This document shows, piece by piece, positions 1 through 8,435 of a stretch of 64,000 nucleotides of DNA. The position numbers and the translations under genes were made by a program. The DNA comes from Pirellula staleyi DSM 6068 (GTDB lineage Bacteria; Planctomycetota; Planctomycetia; Pirellulales; Pirellulaceae): assembly GCF_000025185.1 (NCBI RefSeq), contig NC_013720.1, positions 4,526,001 through 4,590,000 of the forward strand, written 5' to 3'. The notes beneath the pieces were generated by a model. The model was not told the origin of the DNA, searched no databases, and saw only the letters and a program-made list of their open reading frames with translations. Each line of letters opens with the position of its first letter. Positions within the stretch are counted from its first letter, which is position 1.

Positions 1-852
1 TTGTGCGAGACACTCGGCTATCTGCAAGCTCCCAACACGGCTGCGAAAGGTATGGCCCTGATTGCAGCGTCGTCGAGCCAAGAACCTCAGCTCGAATATG
101 CTCGCAGCCTGCGATTCCTGAAGACCGGATGGACGAAAGAACTTCGCACAGCCCAGCTGGAGTGGTTCCTCAAGGCTGCAAACTATCGTGGCGGCGCCAG
201 CTTCGCAAAGTTTGTCGAATTCATTCGCAACGACACGCTCAGCACCTTCAGCGAATCAGAAAAAGCGGAACTTGCTGAGCTGATCGCCAAGAAGCCCGAG
301 GAGAAATCAGCCATTGAAAATGTGGGGGAGATGTTCGCCGGTCGAACGGCCAACAACTGGACACTTGAGGAACTGAGCGCCGCGACCAAGACCGATCTGA
401 AGCATCGCAGCTTCGACAAGGGACGCAAAGTCTTTGCAGCTGCTGCTTGCTTCACCTGTCATCGCTTCGGCAATGCGGGTGGCATGACTGGTCCTGATCT
501 CAGCACCGCTGGCCGCCGCTATTCACCTCACGACTTCCTCGACCAAATCATCAACCCCAGCAAGGTGATTAACGAACAGTTTTCGGCAGTGGTGGTTCTC
601 ACCGACTCCGGAATGGTGGTGAGTGGTGTGGTGGTGAATCTCAACGGCGACTCGATGACAATCAACACCGATCTAACCGACCCCAACAAGCGGGTGAACA
701 TCGACCGCAAAGAGATCGAAGAGATTCAGCAGTCCACTACCTCGCCCATGCCAGCCAATTTGCTCAGCTTGCTGACGAAGGAAGAAGTCCTCGATTTGGT
801 GGCCTACGTGCTAAGTGGTGGGGACCCGCAGCACGAGATGTTTAAGCCCTAA
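1..852 (+). CDS. 3' part of PVC-type heme-binding domain protein
   Basis: The reading frame is open from the first base of the window, so the 5' end and any N-terminal domains lie outside. The visible 283 residues hold an alpha-helical region (residues 1-130) and then a cytochrome-c-like domain with one CxxCH motif (CFTCH, Cys150-His154), followed by a GPDLS motif and an 'IINPSKVI' stretch. These are typical of the putative heme-binding domain family of Planctomycetes and Verrucomicrobia (TIGR02603-like). Full-length relatives are usually large exported proteins with HEAT-like repeats or sugar-dehydrogenase-like propeller domains ahead of this module. I infer covalent heme binding outside the cytoplasm, with a redox or electron-transfer role coupled to an unseen N-terminal domain. 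A strong hairpin terminator follows the stop codon. Confidence 0.85.
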   Translation: MCETLGYLQAPNTAAKGMALIAASSSQEPQLEYARSLRFLKTGWTKELRTAQLEWFLKAANYRGGASFAKFVEFIRNDTLSTFSESEKAELAELIAKKPEEKSAIENVGEMFAGRTANNWTLEELSAATKTDLKHRSFDKGRKVFAAAACFTCHRFGNAGGMTGPDLSTAGRRYSPHDFLDQIINPSKVINEQFSAVVVLTDSGMVVSGVVVNLNGDSMTINTDLTDPNKRVNIDRKEIEEIQQSTTSPMPANLLSLLTKEEVLDLVAYVLSGGDPQHEMFKP

Positions 853-892
853 ACAATCGGCTGAATACGACAACGCTCGCAGTCCAACTGAG

Positions 893-940
893 GCCACTAT
901 CGTGCGGTCGATAAGACCCTCGATAGTGGCTTTTTTCTTT
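893..940 (+). terminator. Rho-independent terminator after the heme-domain gene
   Basis: GCCACTATCG (893-902) pairs perfectly with CGATAGTGGC (921-930) across an 18-base loop, and the stem is followed directly by TTTTTTCTTT (931-940). It lies 40 bases after the stop codon of the preceding plus-strand gene. Confidence 0.9.
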
Positions 941-1087
941 ATTTTCTCAGCAATAGGCAGGGATTCGTGCGTGAGCGCCACCAGTTTCTCACACCAAGCG
1001 TCGCTGCTATAACCGTCGTTTCTGCGAGTCGGAGAGAGTTTACTCCACTTGCCGTTTAGTCGTTGCTCTCGGCTGGTAGGAACACGC

Positions 1088-2950
1088 GTGTTTTTTCAAC
1101 GAACTGGTGGTTGGCGTTTCTTCACGATCGGAACTCTGTGGTGCTGCTCGGCGCTGGCTATAGTGACCAACCCTAGTACAGCCCAAACTCCGCAGGAGAT
1201 GATCGACCAGCAAGTTCCTGCAGCGCGAAAAATCATCGAGGCCTATCACGGCGCGGAAGCCAACACTTCGAAACGTACGCTGCACATTATCTACTGGACT
1301 CCCTCCGATCGCGATCCACAGCCGCAATATCGCGAGCGACTCTCGCGCGTTTTGTTCGACATTCGCGCGTTCTATTTGCGTGAGATGAAACGCCTCGGTT
1401 TTGGCGAGCGCACTATTCGTTTGGCGACGGACTATGATGGCCTGCTCACGATTCATGTCGTGAAAGGAAAGCGACCCTATGCGAACTATCACGTAGAAAG
1501 TGGTCGCGCAATTCGCGAAGAGTGCTTGCCCGTTTTGAAGGAAGCTGGCATCGATGCCGATAAGGAAACGATCGTCATCTTCTGCAACATGAGCAACTGG
1601 GATCCTGTTGCAGGCACGATGTCGCAGAATAGTCCCTACTATGCCGGTGGTGGACTGCGCAGCGGAACTGCGTGGCAAGTCGATTCGGCGCTGCTCGATT
1701 CCGATCTAATCGCCAAGAAAGAGCCGCTGATTCGCGACGGACAGTACGGCCGAATTTCGGTGGGCCGCTATAACAGCATCTTCGTCGGCGGTGTTTGTCA
1801 CGAACTTGGTCATGCTCTTAGTTTGCCTCATAACTTGGAGCGACCCGATGAGCGAGTTGCTTTCGGCACCGCGCTCATGGGTAGTGGCAATCGGAGTTAT
1901 GGGGAAGATCAACGTGGTGAAGGACGTGGATCGTTCCTCACTCTCTGTGAAGGCCTGCGATTAGCCAGCCATCCACTCTTCACCGGCAGCGAGAAGGGGA
2001 TCGACCTCCCCCGCAACGCAAAGCTTGACAACATTGCTGTGGAAGTCGCCGAGGATGCGAAGTCGTTCACCTTCTCGGCGAAAGTTACAGCCGATCCACC
2101 TCCTTATGCGGTGATTGGCTACATGGATCCCAGTGGTGGCAGCGACTACGACGCAACCACCATCACGGCCATTCCTGATAGCGAAGGGAAGTTCTCGTTT
2201 CGCTGTGCGGCCTTCCAACCTGGGAAAACAGGCGAGCTGCGCGTCGTAGTTTGTCAGGCCAACGGAGGACGTATCGGCGATCAGAACTTGTCGATTCCCT
2301 ACTCGATTGATGGCGATGGCGTGGTCGATTTGTCCGCCTATCAATCGCAGGCCAAGCTTGTCCCAATCACTGCAGCAATTGCAGCGAGCGATAGCCAAGG
2401 GATTGCCTCTGCCATTCAAAAACTGGAAGCGAGCAGCACAGGTTCGGAAGCTGATCAGAAACTCCTCGAGGTGGCGCGCGTCTTGGCAACCACAATTTCG
2501 CGCGAGCGAAAAGTAGCGCCTGCCGCGATCGAAGGGGATAGTAGCTGCTGGGTCTCTGACACTGCGTGGAAGTCGGCACAAGTTGGCTGGGGTCGGCCAC
2601 GGGCCAATCGTCTTCCGAGCGACTCTATGGCCATGGTGGTTGGTGGACAACTCTTCGCACGCGGGCTCTATGCTCATGCACCTAGTAAGTACACGTACGA
2701 ACTAGGTGGCAAGTGGAAACGACTCAGCGGAGTGGCTGGACTGGCCGATGGCAATGATGGTTCCGTTGTGTTTGTGATCGTCGGCGATGGGAAGGAACTC
2801 TGGCGCTCGAAGAAAGTCGCCGATGCCAGCCTCCCCGCATTTGATGTCGATATAGCAGGGGTTCAAGAACTACTCCTCCAAGTCGAAGATGCTGGAAATG
2901 GAAACTCCAGCGACTGGGGCGTCTGGGCCGATCCTCAGTTGACGCGCTAG
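1088..2950 (+). CDS. Secreted HExxH metallopeptidase-like protein with C-terminal NPCBM domain
   Basis: Counted from a GTG start at 1088, the protein is 620 residues. It has an N-terminal signal peptide (a basic start, then a hydrophobic 'IGTLWCCSALAIV'). A zinc-binding motif HELGHALSLPH (His238, His242, His248) matches the HExxHxxxxxH pattern of gluzincin/metzincin-like peptidases. A C-terminal NPCBM/NEW2-like carbohydrate-binding domain (about 485-620) contains 'FARGLYAHAPSKYTYEL' and ends with 'DWGVWADPQL'. The GTG start is preferred because GGTAGGA (1075-1081) lies 6 bases upstream; a TTG at 1049 in the same frame would add 13 residues. The likely role is an exported peptidase acting on glycosylated or polysaccharide-associated protein. 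The catalytic assignment rests on the motif alone. It stands alone, facing a convergent gene. Confidence 0.75.
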   Translation: MFFQRTGGWRFFTIGTLWCCSALAIVTNPSTAQTPQEMIDQQVPAARKIIEAYHGAEANTSKRTLHIIYWTPSDRDPQPQYRERLSRVLFDIRAFYLREMKRLGFGERTIRLATDYDGLLTIHVVKGKRPYANYHVESGRAIREECLPVLKEAGIDADKETIVIFCNMSNWDPVAGTMSQNSPYYAGGGLRSGTAWQVDSALLDSDLIAKKEPLIRDGQYGRISVGRYNSIFVGGVCHELGHALSLPHNLERPDERVAFGTALMGSGNRSYGEDQRGEGRGSFLTLCEGLRLASHPLFTGSEKGIDLPRNAKLDNIAVEVAEDAKSFTFSAKVTADPPPYAVIGYMDPSGGSDYDATTITAIPDSEGKFSFRCAAFQPGKTGELRVVVCQANGGRIGDQNLSIPYSIDGDGVVDLSAYQSQAKLVPITAAIAASDSQGIASAIQKLEASSTGSEADQKLLEVARVLATTISRERKVAPAAIEGDSSCWVSDTAWKSAQVGWGRPRANRLPSDSMAMVVGGQLFARGLYAHAPSKYTYELGGKWKRLSGVAGLADGNDGSVVFVIVGDGKELWRSKKVADASLPAFDVDIAGVQELLLQVEDAGNGNSSDWGVWADPQLTR

Positions 2951-3007
2951 TGCAGAAATCATCGTATTCCAAGTGAAACAGGACGAAATTGCCTCGTATC
3001 CAAAAGG

Positions 3008-3039
3008 ACGCGCGTTCTGAAGCCGACCAGAACGCGCGT
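3008..3039. terminator. Hairpin between convergent genes
   Basis: ACGCGCGTTCT (3008-3018) and AGAACGCGCGT (3029-3039) form a perfect 11-bp stem with a 10-base loop. It sits in the 137-base gap between two converging genes. T-tracts are weak on both sides (TTTT on the minus side), so bidirectional termination is an inference from position and stem strength. Confidence 0.6.
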
Positions 3040-3087
3040 GCTCGATAACTCCTAGGCTAGCCACCACGCTCACTCAGGTTTCAAGTC

Positions 3088-4449
3088 TTACTTGGCCTTG
3101 GTGGCTGCTTCGGAAGGGGCAGACTTTAGTCCCACGGTGTTTACAGCAATCACGCGGTAGGTTGCTGCCGCACTTGCATTGTCATCCACATAACGCATGG
3201 CGACCAGCGGCTGTGTCGGCGTGTCGCTGTACTGCAAATTCTGAAACAGTGGTCGACCAAACGGATTTTTTCCCTGCTCGGGAATCGTTGCCAGCACTTC
3301 ACCATCGCGCTCGATGATGAATCGCGCCAGCCCACTCTCGAGATCAGCCTCAGATTCCCAGGTGAGCTGGTTTCCACTCAGCCGAACATTCGTGGGTGAT
3401 GGTGGAGCCGATACGTCAGCCACTTTGGTATCGACGACGTATTGCATCCATGCCTTGGCGATTGCTTCGCTGGGAAGCCAAGCCGCCTCCAGTGCATTCC
3501 CTTCAAACTTTACAGCCGGGGCTGCTGTGCTCCCCGTCGGCTGCGCGAGCCACACGTCGCTGGTTGGCATCGGCGAAAGGGCCTCGCCAGTTGTCTTTGG
3601 CAATCGCGCCGTGAGACACGCATCGAGCCAAGGAATGGCCAAGTATCGCTGGTTTCCGCAATCGTGACTCGAGAGCGGATCGACAGCGACACCGACGAGT
3701 CCACCTTGACCACGCACTTCCTTAAAAAACGCTTCGTTGGCGGGCCAAACACCCGAGAAACGATCGTCCTTCACCGTCACCCCTTCCTTGGTTCCGAGGT
3801 TACACATGATCGGCACACTCAGCGCGCCAACAGGAAGCGTGTGGGCTTTGATCGACGTTCGCTTGGGATCTTCTTTCAGCAGAGGGACTCCCGAACGGAG
3901 CCACGCAGCAGCCACGCGATCGGGATGCAACAGCACCATGCCCCCCGCCCAATGTCCACCACCACTATGCCCCCACAGGGCCCAAGGAACTTGTGCAAGT
4001 TCGGGATGCGACGATTTCTCGCCGAGATCGGACAGGCACTTTTGAAAAGCGATGTCGGACCCATTACGCGGGTCGCACCACATTTGGCAATCGGCTTGAT
4101 CGGGCTGTTCGTAGGCAGGGGAGAGGAGGGCACAGTCGTGCTTCTTCGCGAGCGCTTGCCAGTGCAGATCGTAGGCACCGGTAAGCCCCGACCGGCACGA
4201 CCCTTCGCCACAGCCGTGCTGATGCACGATCACGCCGCGTAGTTGCTTCGCGGCTGGTGGAATCCAAATCGTGTAGTTGACGGGGTACTTCAGCTGGCCC
4301 GGCTCTTTGCCTGCGTCGTAGCGCACGCGGTAGTACGGAGGCTCTGCTGTTGGGAATGCATCGTAGGGAGGATTCTGCGCAAATAGCTCCGAAGCGTGCG
4401 GCAGCACGCCGAGCAACAAGAGAACCGGCAACAGCAGATGCTTCATCAT
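3088..4449 (-). CDS. Secreted alpha/beta hydrolase with FN3-like C-terminus
   Basis: This 453-residue protein starts with a Sec signal peptide (hydrophobic '[16 protein letters not shown]', cleavage near FAQ). The middle is an alpha/beta-hydrolase fold: an oxyanion-type '[11 protein letters not shown]' strand and a nucleophile elbow GHSGG with Ser162. Several Cys residues around 100-140 could form disulfides. Residues about 345-450 resemble a fibronectin type III domain (a '[16 protein letters not shown]' start and a '[10 protein letters not shown]' end), a common appendage of secreted carbohydrate-active enzymes. I infer an extracytoplasmic esterase or related hydrolase with unknown substrate. 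It is a single gene; the next upstream gene is divergent. The family is common in planctomycetes, but no characterised member is recognised. Confidence 0.7.
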   Translation of the reverse strand: MMKHLLLPVLLLLGVLPHASELFAQNPPYDAFPTAEPPYYRVRYDAGKEPGQLKYPVNYTIWIPPAAKQLRGVIVHQHGCGEGSCRSGLTGAYDLHWQALAKKHDCALLSPAYEQPDQADCQMWCDPRNGSDIAFQKCLSDLGEKSSHPELAQVPWALWGHSGGGHWAGGMVLLHPDRVAAAWLRSGVPLLKEDPKRTSIKAHTLPVGALSVPIMCNLGTKEGVTVKDDRFSGVWPANEAFFKEVRGQGGLVGVAVDPLSSHDCGNQRYLAIPWLDACLTARLPKTTGEALSPMPTSDVWLAQPTGSTAAPAVKFEGNALEAAWLPSEAIAKAWMQYVVDTKVADVSAPPSPTNVRLSGNQLTWESEADLESGLARFIIERDGEVLATIPEQGKNPFGRPLFQNLQYSDTPTQPLVAMRYVDDNASAAATYRVIAVNTVGLKSAPSEAATKAK

Positions 4450-4802
4450 GGAACTTACCCTTCGGCGGAGAGGCTTGCTTAAGCGCGATGACAGGGAACT
4501 TCGAGATCGGTGTGGTACGAAGTGCCGCCAAGATCAGTGCCGGTTATCGTCGACGACAGCACACCGCGCTGCAACCGCACGAGTACCGAGACTCAGCCGC
4601 CAACGGCAGCCACCACGGCAAAGTCGTCGCAAATTGCCGCAATCAACAGCTGCGCGGCCACAAACCACCCCAAGTGGGGGAAGGCCAAAGTTTTGGCTGA
4701 TCATCCAGCGCACCGCGACCCGAATAATCCCTGTAATCGTTGTTAACGCACCTTGGAACAGCGTGACGGGCTTCGCCCCGATCACTTCGTAGGCTCCCCC
4801 TC
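4450..4802. other. Divergent intergenic region, nothing firm seen
   Basis: These 353 bases separate a minus-strand hydrolase gene from a plus-strand ATP-grasp gene and must hold both promoters. I see no convincing operator, hairpin terminator or RNA gene. Short open frames on both strands have no recognisable features. Confidence 0.5.
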
Positions 4803-5744
4803 ATGCAGTCGATGCTCCACACCTTCCCGAAACAACAGCTCAGCTCGCTGCAAATCCTGATGCGCCGCTGGCATATTCAGCAGCGTTACTTTCGCAAATT
4901 CTTCGAGCTTGTGAACTTCGAAGACCCGCAAAGTTTTCGTGAGAAAACGAATTATCGCAAGCTCTACGGCAACCAGCCTCTCTACGCGCAGCTGGCCGAT
5001 AAATATCGTGTCCGTCAGTTTGTCGAGCAGCGGATCGGCGCCGAGCACTTAGTGCCGCTACTGGGTGTCTACGATCGACTCACTCCCGAAATTTTCGACA
5101 CACTTCCCCATCAATTCATCATCAAGGCCAACCACGGCTGTAAGTGGAACAAAATTGTCTGGGACAAGTCGCAGCTCGACATCCCGGCCACCGTGAAGCA
5201 CTTCAACCAACTCCTGCGACGCAAGTATGGACTCACCTCAGGCGAGTTCCACTATGCGTTAATCGAACCGAAGATTGTGGTCGAACAGTTGCTAGTTGCC
5301 GATGGAAAAGAGCCGGTCGACTATTCGGTTTTCTGTTTTCACAACTCGCGCGGTTTTGAATTCGGTTTTAACGTCGAGATTCAAGATACGAAGCGACATA
5401 TCCATTTTGACCAAGATTGGAATGTGCTCGAAGCACACTGCTCTCCTGAAGAGGTCGAGCGTTATCGTCGGCCCAAGAATCATGAGCAGATGGTGGGACT
5501 TGCGGAGCGAATCTCGCGTGGTTTCGATTTTGTACGAGTCGATCTCTACAACCTCGAAGGTCAGATCTACTTTGGCGAAATGACGTTCACCGCGTCAGCT
5601 GGACTGCATAAGCATGGAACACCCAAGCGTGCGGCGCTTCGCAACTCGCAGTGGGAACTCGATCGCAATAACCCGCTGCTCTATCTCCAGCCGCACACGA
5701 TCAAACAACCGGGCAGATTTGCTTTGGCTACGCGCGGCGCATAA
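4803..5744 (+). CDS. TupA-like ATP-grasp family protein
   Basis: The 313-residue product matches the ATPgrasp_TupA family. It has an N-terminal 'SFREKTNYRKLY' segment followed by 'LADKYRVRQFV', then the 'PLLGVYD' and 'FIIKANHGC' ATP-binding strand. Near the C-terminus 'FVRVDLYN' and 'YFGEMTFTASAG' supply the acidic metal-binding residues. The family is related to TupA, which adds polyglutamate to teichuronopeptide, and is widespread in polysaccharide biosynthesis loci, where members probably ligate amino acids or decorate glycans. There is no signal peptide, so the protein is cytoplasmic. Here it is isolated from any glycosyltransferase cluster, which weakens a pathway assignment. The ATG at 4803 is the first in the frame and leaves a family-typical N-terminus. 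Confidence 0.8.
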   Translation: MQSMLHTFPKQQLSSLQILMRRWHIQQRYFRKFFELVNFEDPQSFREKTNYRKLYGNQPLYAQLADKYRVRQFVEQRIGAEHLVPLLGVYDRLTPEIFDTLPHQFIIKANHGCKWNKIVWDKSQLDIPATVKHFNQLLRRKYGLTSGEFHYALIEPKIVVEQLLVADGKEPVDYSVFCFHNSRGFEFGFNVEIQDTKRHIHFDQDWNVLEAHCSPEEVERYRRPKNHEQMVGLAERISRGFDFVRVDLYNLEGQIYFGEMTFTASAGLHKHGTPKRAALRNSQWELDRNNPLLYLQPHTIKQPGRFALATRGA

Positions 5745-5775
5745 CGCGAGTCGCACACTTTTGTTTAAGCGCTGG

Positions 5776-6969
5776 CTAGCTCCCTTGCAGTTGCCAGACT
5801 GCGATATGCCCAGCGATATCGGCCGCAGCCAGATGCGACTCATCAGGCGAGAGAGAAATCGCAGAAATCCAGTCTTTGAACTGTCCTCCTCGCGGGGAAC
5901 CCAGCACCGCGAGTTCCTTTCCATCTTCGACCTGTACCACGCGGATGCAGGTATCGCGGCCAGCAGTGAAGAGGAACTTTCCATCGCGCGAAAAACAGAG
6001 ATCGGTCATTCCATACTGATGACCTGAAACATCGCGCACCAACTTCCCACTCTCGGTCTCCACAAGATGTGCTTTCCCGGTATCTGTTTCGCCACCTTGC
6101 CCAGCAGCAATCAGTTTCCCATCCGGTGAAAAAGCCAGCGCTACCAAACCATCGGCGACGAACTTTTTCCAAATCTGACCGTTGCCGTACGATGTATCTT
6201 CCGCTTGTAGTTTGGGAAATTGCACCTTCAGGATGTCGAGTTTTTCCGCCCCATCGCTGGCACTAAACACGCGAAAACCGGCCGTCGGAATGTCGAAATC
6301 GTCGCGTTTGTAGCGAAACTCGGAGACTACGGCCAAGCTTCCATCGTGCGATAGCCGCGCGCCGACAATCCAGTTCCACGGATGCCCTTTCCACTTCGCG
6401 AGGGGCTCGCCACGCTCGATATCCCACACGAAGACTTCCGACGATGCGTCGCCACTAATCAGCTTCGAGAAATCGCCACTGGCGCCAAGCGTGTGAATCC
6501 AATCCTGATGCAGGTCGAGCGAGCGGCTGAAGCTGCAGGTCGCCACCTCGACACCCGGCGCACTCAGGACTTCTTCCTTCTTGGTTCGCTTGAACTGCTC
6601 GCGACGTGTTTGAAGATCCAGAACCACTTGAGCGGTTCCGGTTGAAGCGGCGTCGATCGACCAGAACTTGATGGTCCGATCGAAACTCGACGAGATGAGT
6701 TGCCGCCGATGAGTATCGAACATCAGCCGCGATATCGCGTTGTTATGGCCGTCCAGTCGACGGACTGGCGCGACGTTAGGAGCAGCTGCTTTCTTATCCC
6801 GACCGCCAGTTTCAGCAACCATCTCGGGAGGCGTTTCGGGAAGCTCCCACTGGTAGAGCAGTCCCTCTTGATTGCCAGCAGCGACCCGCCGCGAGGAGTC
6901 GAGAAACGTCACCGCTGTCGGCCAACTCCCTTCGAACGTCAGTTCGTATTTCAGCTTAGGAGTAAACAT
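5776..6969 (-). CDS. WD40 repeat protein
   Basis: This 397-residue protein has repeated WD40 blades, for example 'LDGHNNAISRLMFDTHRRQ', 'SSFDRTIKFWSI', 'VFVWDIERGEP', 'LVALAFSPDGKLIAAGQ' and 'DLCFSRDGKFLFTAGRDT'. It ends with an 'AADIAGHIAVWQL' blade, together consistent with one seven-bladed propeller. No signal peptide is visible, so it is probably cytoplasmic, unlike the two genes before it. It starts 87 bases after the DUF1501 gene on the same strand and is probably the last gene of a DUF1549-DUF1553/DUF1501/WD40 operon. A scaffold or regulatory role is inferred from the fold only. Confidence 0.85.
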   Translation of the reverse strand: MFTPKLKYELTFEGSWPTAVTFLDSSRRVAAGNQEGLLYQWELPETPPEMVAETGGRDKKAAAPNVAPVRRLDGHNNAISRLMFDTHRRQLISSSFDRTIKFWSIDAASTGTAQVVLDLQTRREQFKRTKKEEVLSAPGVEVATCSFSRSLDLHQDWIHTLGASGDFSKLISGDASSEVFVWDIERGEPLAKWKGHPWNWIVGARLSHDGSLAVVSEFRYKRDDFDIPTAGFRVFSASDGAEKLDILKVQFPKLQAEDTSYGNGQIWKKFVADGLVALAFSPDGKLIAAGQGGETDTGKAHLVETESGKLVRDVSGHQYGMTDLCFSRDGKFLFTAGRDTCIRVVQVEDGKELAVLGSPRGGQFKDWISAISLSPDESHLAAADIAGHIAVWQLQGS

Positions 6970-7056
6970 CGGGTGCTATTTCTTCGGAGAGGATCAGTTT
7001 AAGGCGTGGAGTTATCTTTTTGGACGAGCATCGCGAACGTGCCGCTGGGTAAAAAA

Positions 7057-8322
7057 CTATCCGAAGAGTTCGGTCACCACTTTCGATCCGAATGGTGCGA
7101 GCGGAACAGGGCGGACCCCCGCGAAATTTTCCGCAGTGGGATCGATCCCAAGGGCGTGATAGATCGTCGCGAAAAAATCACCTTCCGTGACAGGTTTGTC
7201 CTTCACATCTTCGCCATCTTCGTCCGACTCGCCGTACAGCATGCCTCCCTTGATGCCGCAGCCAGCCAGAGCGGTCGACCAGCTTCGTACATAATGATCC
7301 CGTCCCGCGCGGTTGTTGATGCTCGGCGTTCGACCGATTTCACCAGCCCAGATGATGAGCGTTTTTTCGAGCAACCCACGCTGCTCGAGATCGGTGAGGA
7401 GACCTGCCCACGCATGTTCCATCGGTGGAACGAGCCCCTTATGCCACGCGAAATTGTCGGCATGCGAGTCGTAGCTGCTCTGCCCCACTTCGATGAACGC
7501 GACGCCTTGCTCGACCAACTTTCGCGCGAGCAAACAGCGCCGTCCGAACTGCGAATCGCCATACAAATCGCGATACTTTTCCCATTCCTCGTCGATCCGA
7601 AAAACTTCTTTCACGCCTTGCAGTCGACGGGCTGCTTCATATGCCTCGCGATGCATCTTGGCGACATCGACGCGGTGCTCGGCAGCAAAGCGATCTTCCA
7701 CGAACGACCGGAGTTCATGCCGGCGCTGTTCTACCTGCGGATCGAGCGACGAGGTGGAAAAAGGAGGGAGTCCACCTTCAGAGCCGACCGAGAACGGGAG
7801 GTATTTGGGTCCCAAAAACCCGGCCCCCGCATCGCCGACACTCGACACCTTGATGAAGCTCGGTAAGTCAGCGCCCGCTTTTCCTTGATACTTGGCAACA
7901 ATGGCGCCGATCTCGGGGAAGCGAACCGTGGCGGCTGGTCGATAGCCGGTGTGCATTAAATAAATGCCCCCGGGATGATCGACCTCCGAGGTCCGCATCG
8001 AGCGAATCACCGCGATTTTGTCCATTTTCTGAGCCATTTTTGGCATCAGTTCGCAGATTTGCGTACCGGCTACGTTGGTGCTGCGGGGCCGGAACAAGCC
8101 ACCGGTCGGACGCCCCGGTTTCATGTCGAACGTTTCGAACTGGCTCACGCCGCCGTTCATGAACAGATAGATGCAATGCTTTCCTTGCCGGGCCACTTCC
8201 TCGGCGAAGGCGCGCTGGGTGGTTAGTCCTCCCCAGTTCATCACCACACCGCCAGCGGCAGAGAGGAGCGTTCCCTTCAGCAGAGCGCGGCGCGAGAGAT
8301 GTTCGGGAGAGTGGCAGTGCAT
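7057..8322 (-). CDS. DUF1501 protein, Tat-exported
   Basis: The 421-residue product begins with a twin-arginine-type signal (SRRALLKG followed by a hydrophobic stretch). DUF1501 landmarks follow in order: 'LFMNGGVSQFETFD' near residue 55, 'IAVIRSM' near 105, 'FIEVGQSSYDSH' in the middle, 'AGEIGRTP' near 330 and GRDH near 343. DUF1501 is regarded as related to the alkaline phosphatase/sulfatase superfamily, so the Asp/His motifs may bind metal, but no member has a proven reaction known to me. It is the second gene of a minus-strand set, after a DUF1549-DUF1553 protein (113-base gap) and before a WD40 gene. The pairing implies the two exported proteins act together outside the cytoplasm. Confidence 0.85.
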   Translation of the reverse strand: MHCHSPEHLSRRALLKGTLLSAAGGVVMNWGGLTTQRAFAEEVARQGKHCIYLFMNGGVSQFETFDMKPGRPTGGLFRPRSTNVAGTQICELMPKMAQKMDKIAVIRSMRTSEVDHPGGIYLMHTGYRPAATVRFPEIGAIVAKYQGKAGADLPSFIKVSSVGDAGAGFLGPKYLPFSVGSEGGLPPFSTSSLDPQVEQRRHELRSFVEDRFAAEHRVDVAKMHREAYEAARRLQGVKEVFRIDEEWEKYRDLYGDSQFGRRCLLARKLVEQGVAFIEVGQSSYDSHADNFAWHKGLVPPMEHAWAGLLTDLEQRGLLEKTLIIWAGEIGRTPSINNRAGRDHYVRSWSTALAGCGIKGGMLYGESDEDGEDVKDKPVTEGDFFATIYHALGIDPTAENFAGVRPVPLAPFGSKVVTELFG

Positions 8323-8435
8323 GTTGCGATTTCCTTACCTTCGACAAAATCTCGTCCACCAAAAAATCGTCGTCCCTCGAGGCAATTTCCCAACGCTGAA
8401 TCGCCTGCGGATCTGTTACTGCGACAGCAACTGAA

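Noticed and set aside
4580-4700. Hydrophobic minus-strand reading ('WFVAAQLLIAAICDDFAVV') that could be a small membrane peptide
   Set aside because: It has only a TTG start, no ribosome site, about 31 residues and no similarity I recognise; chance cannot be excluded.
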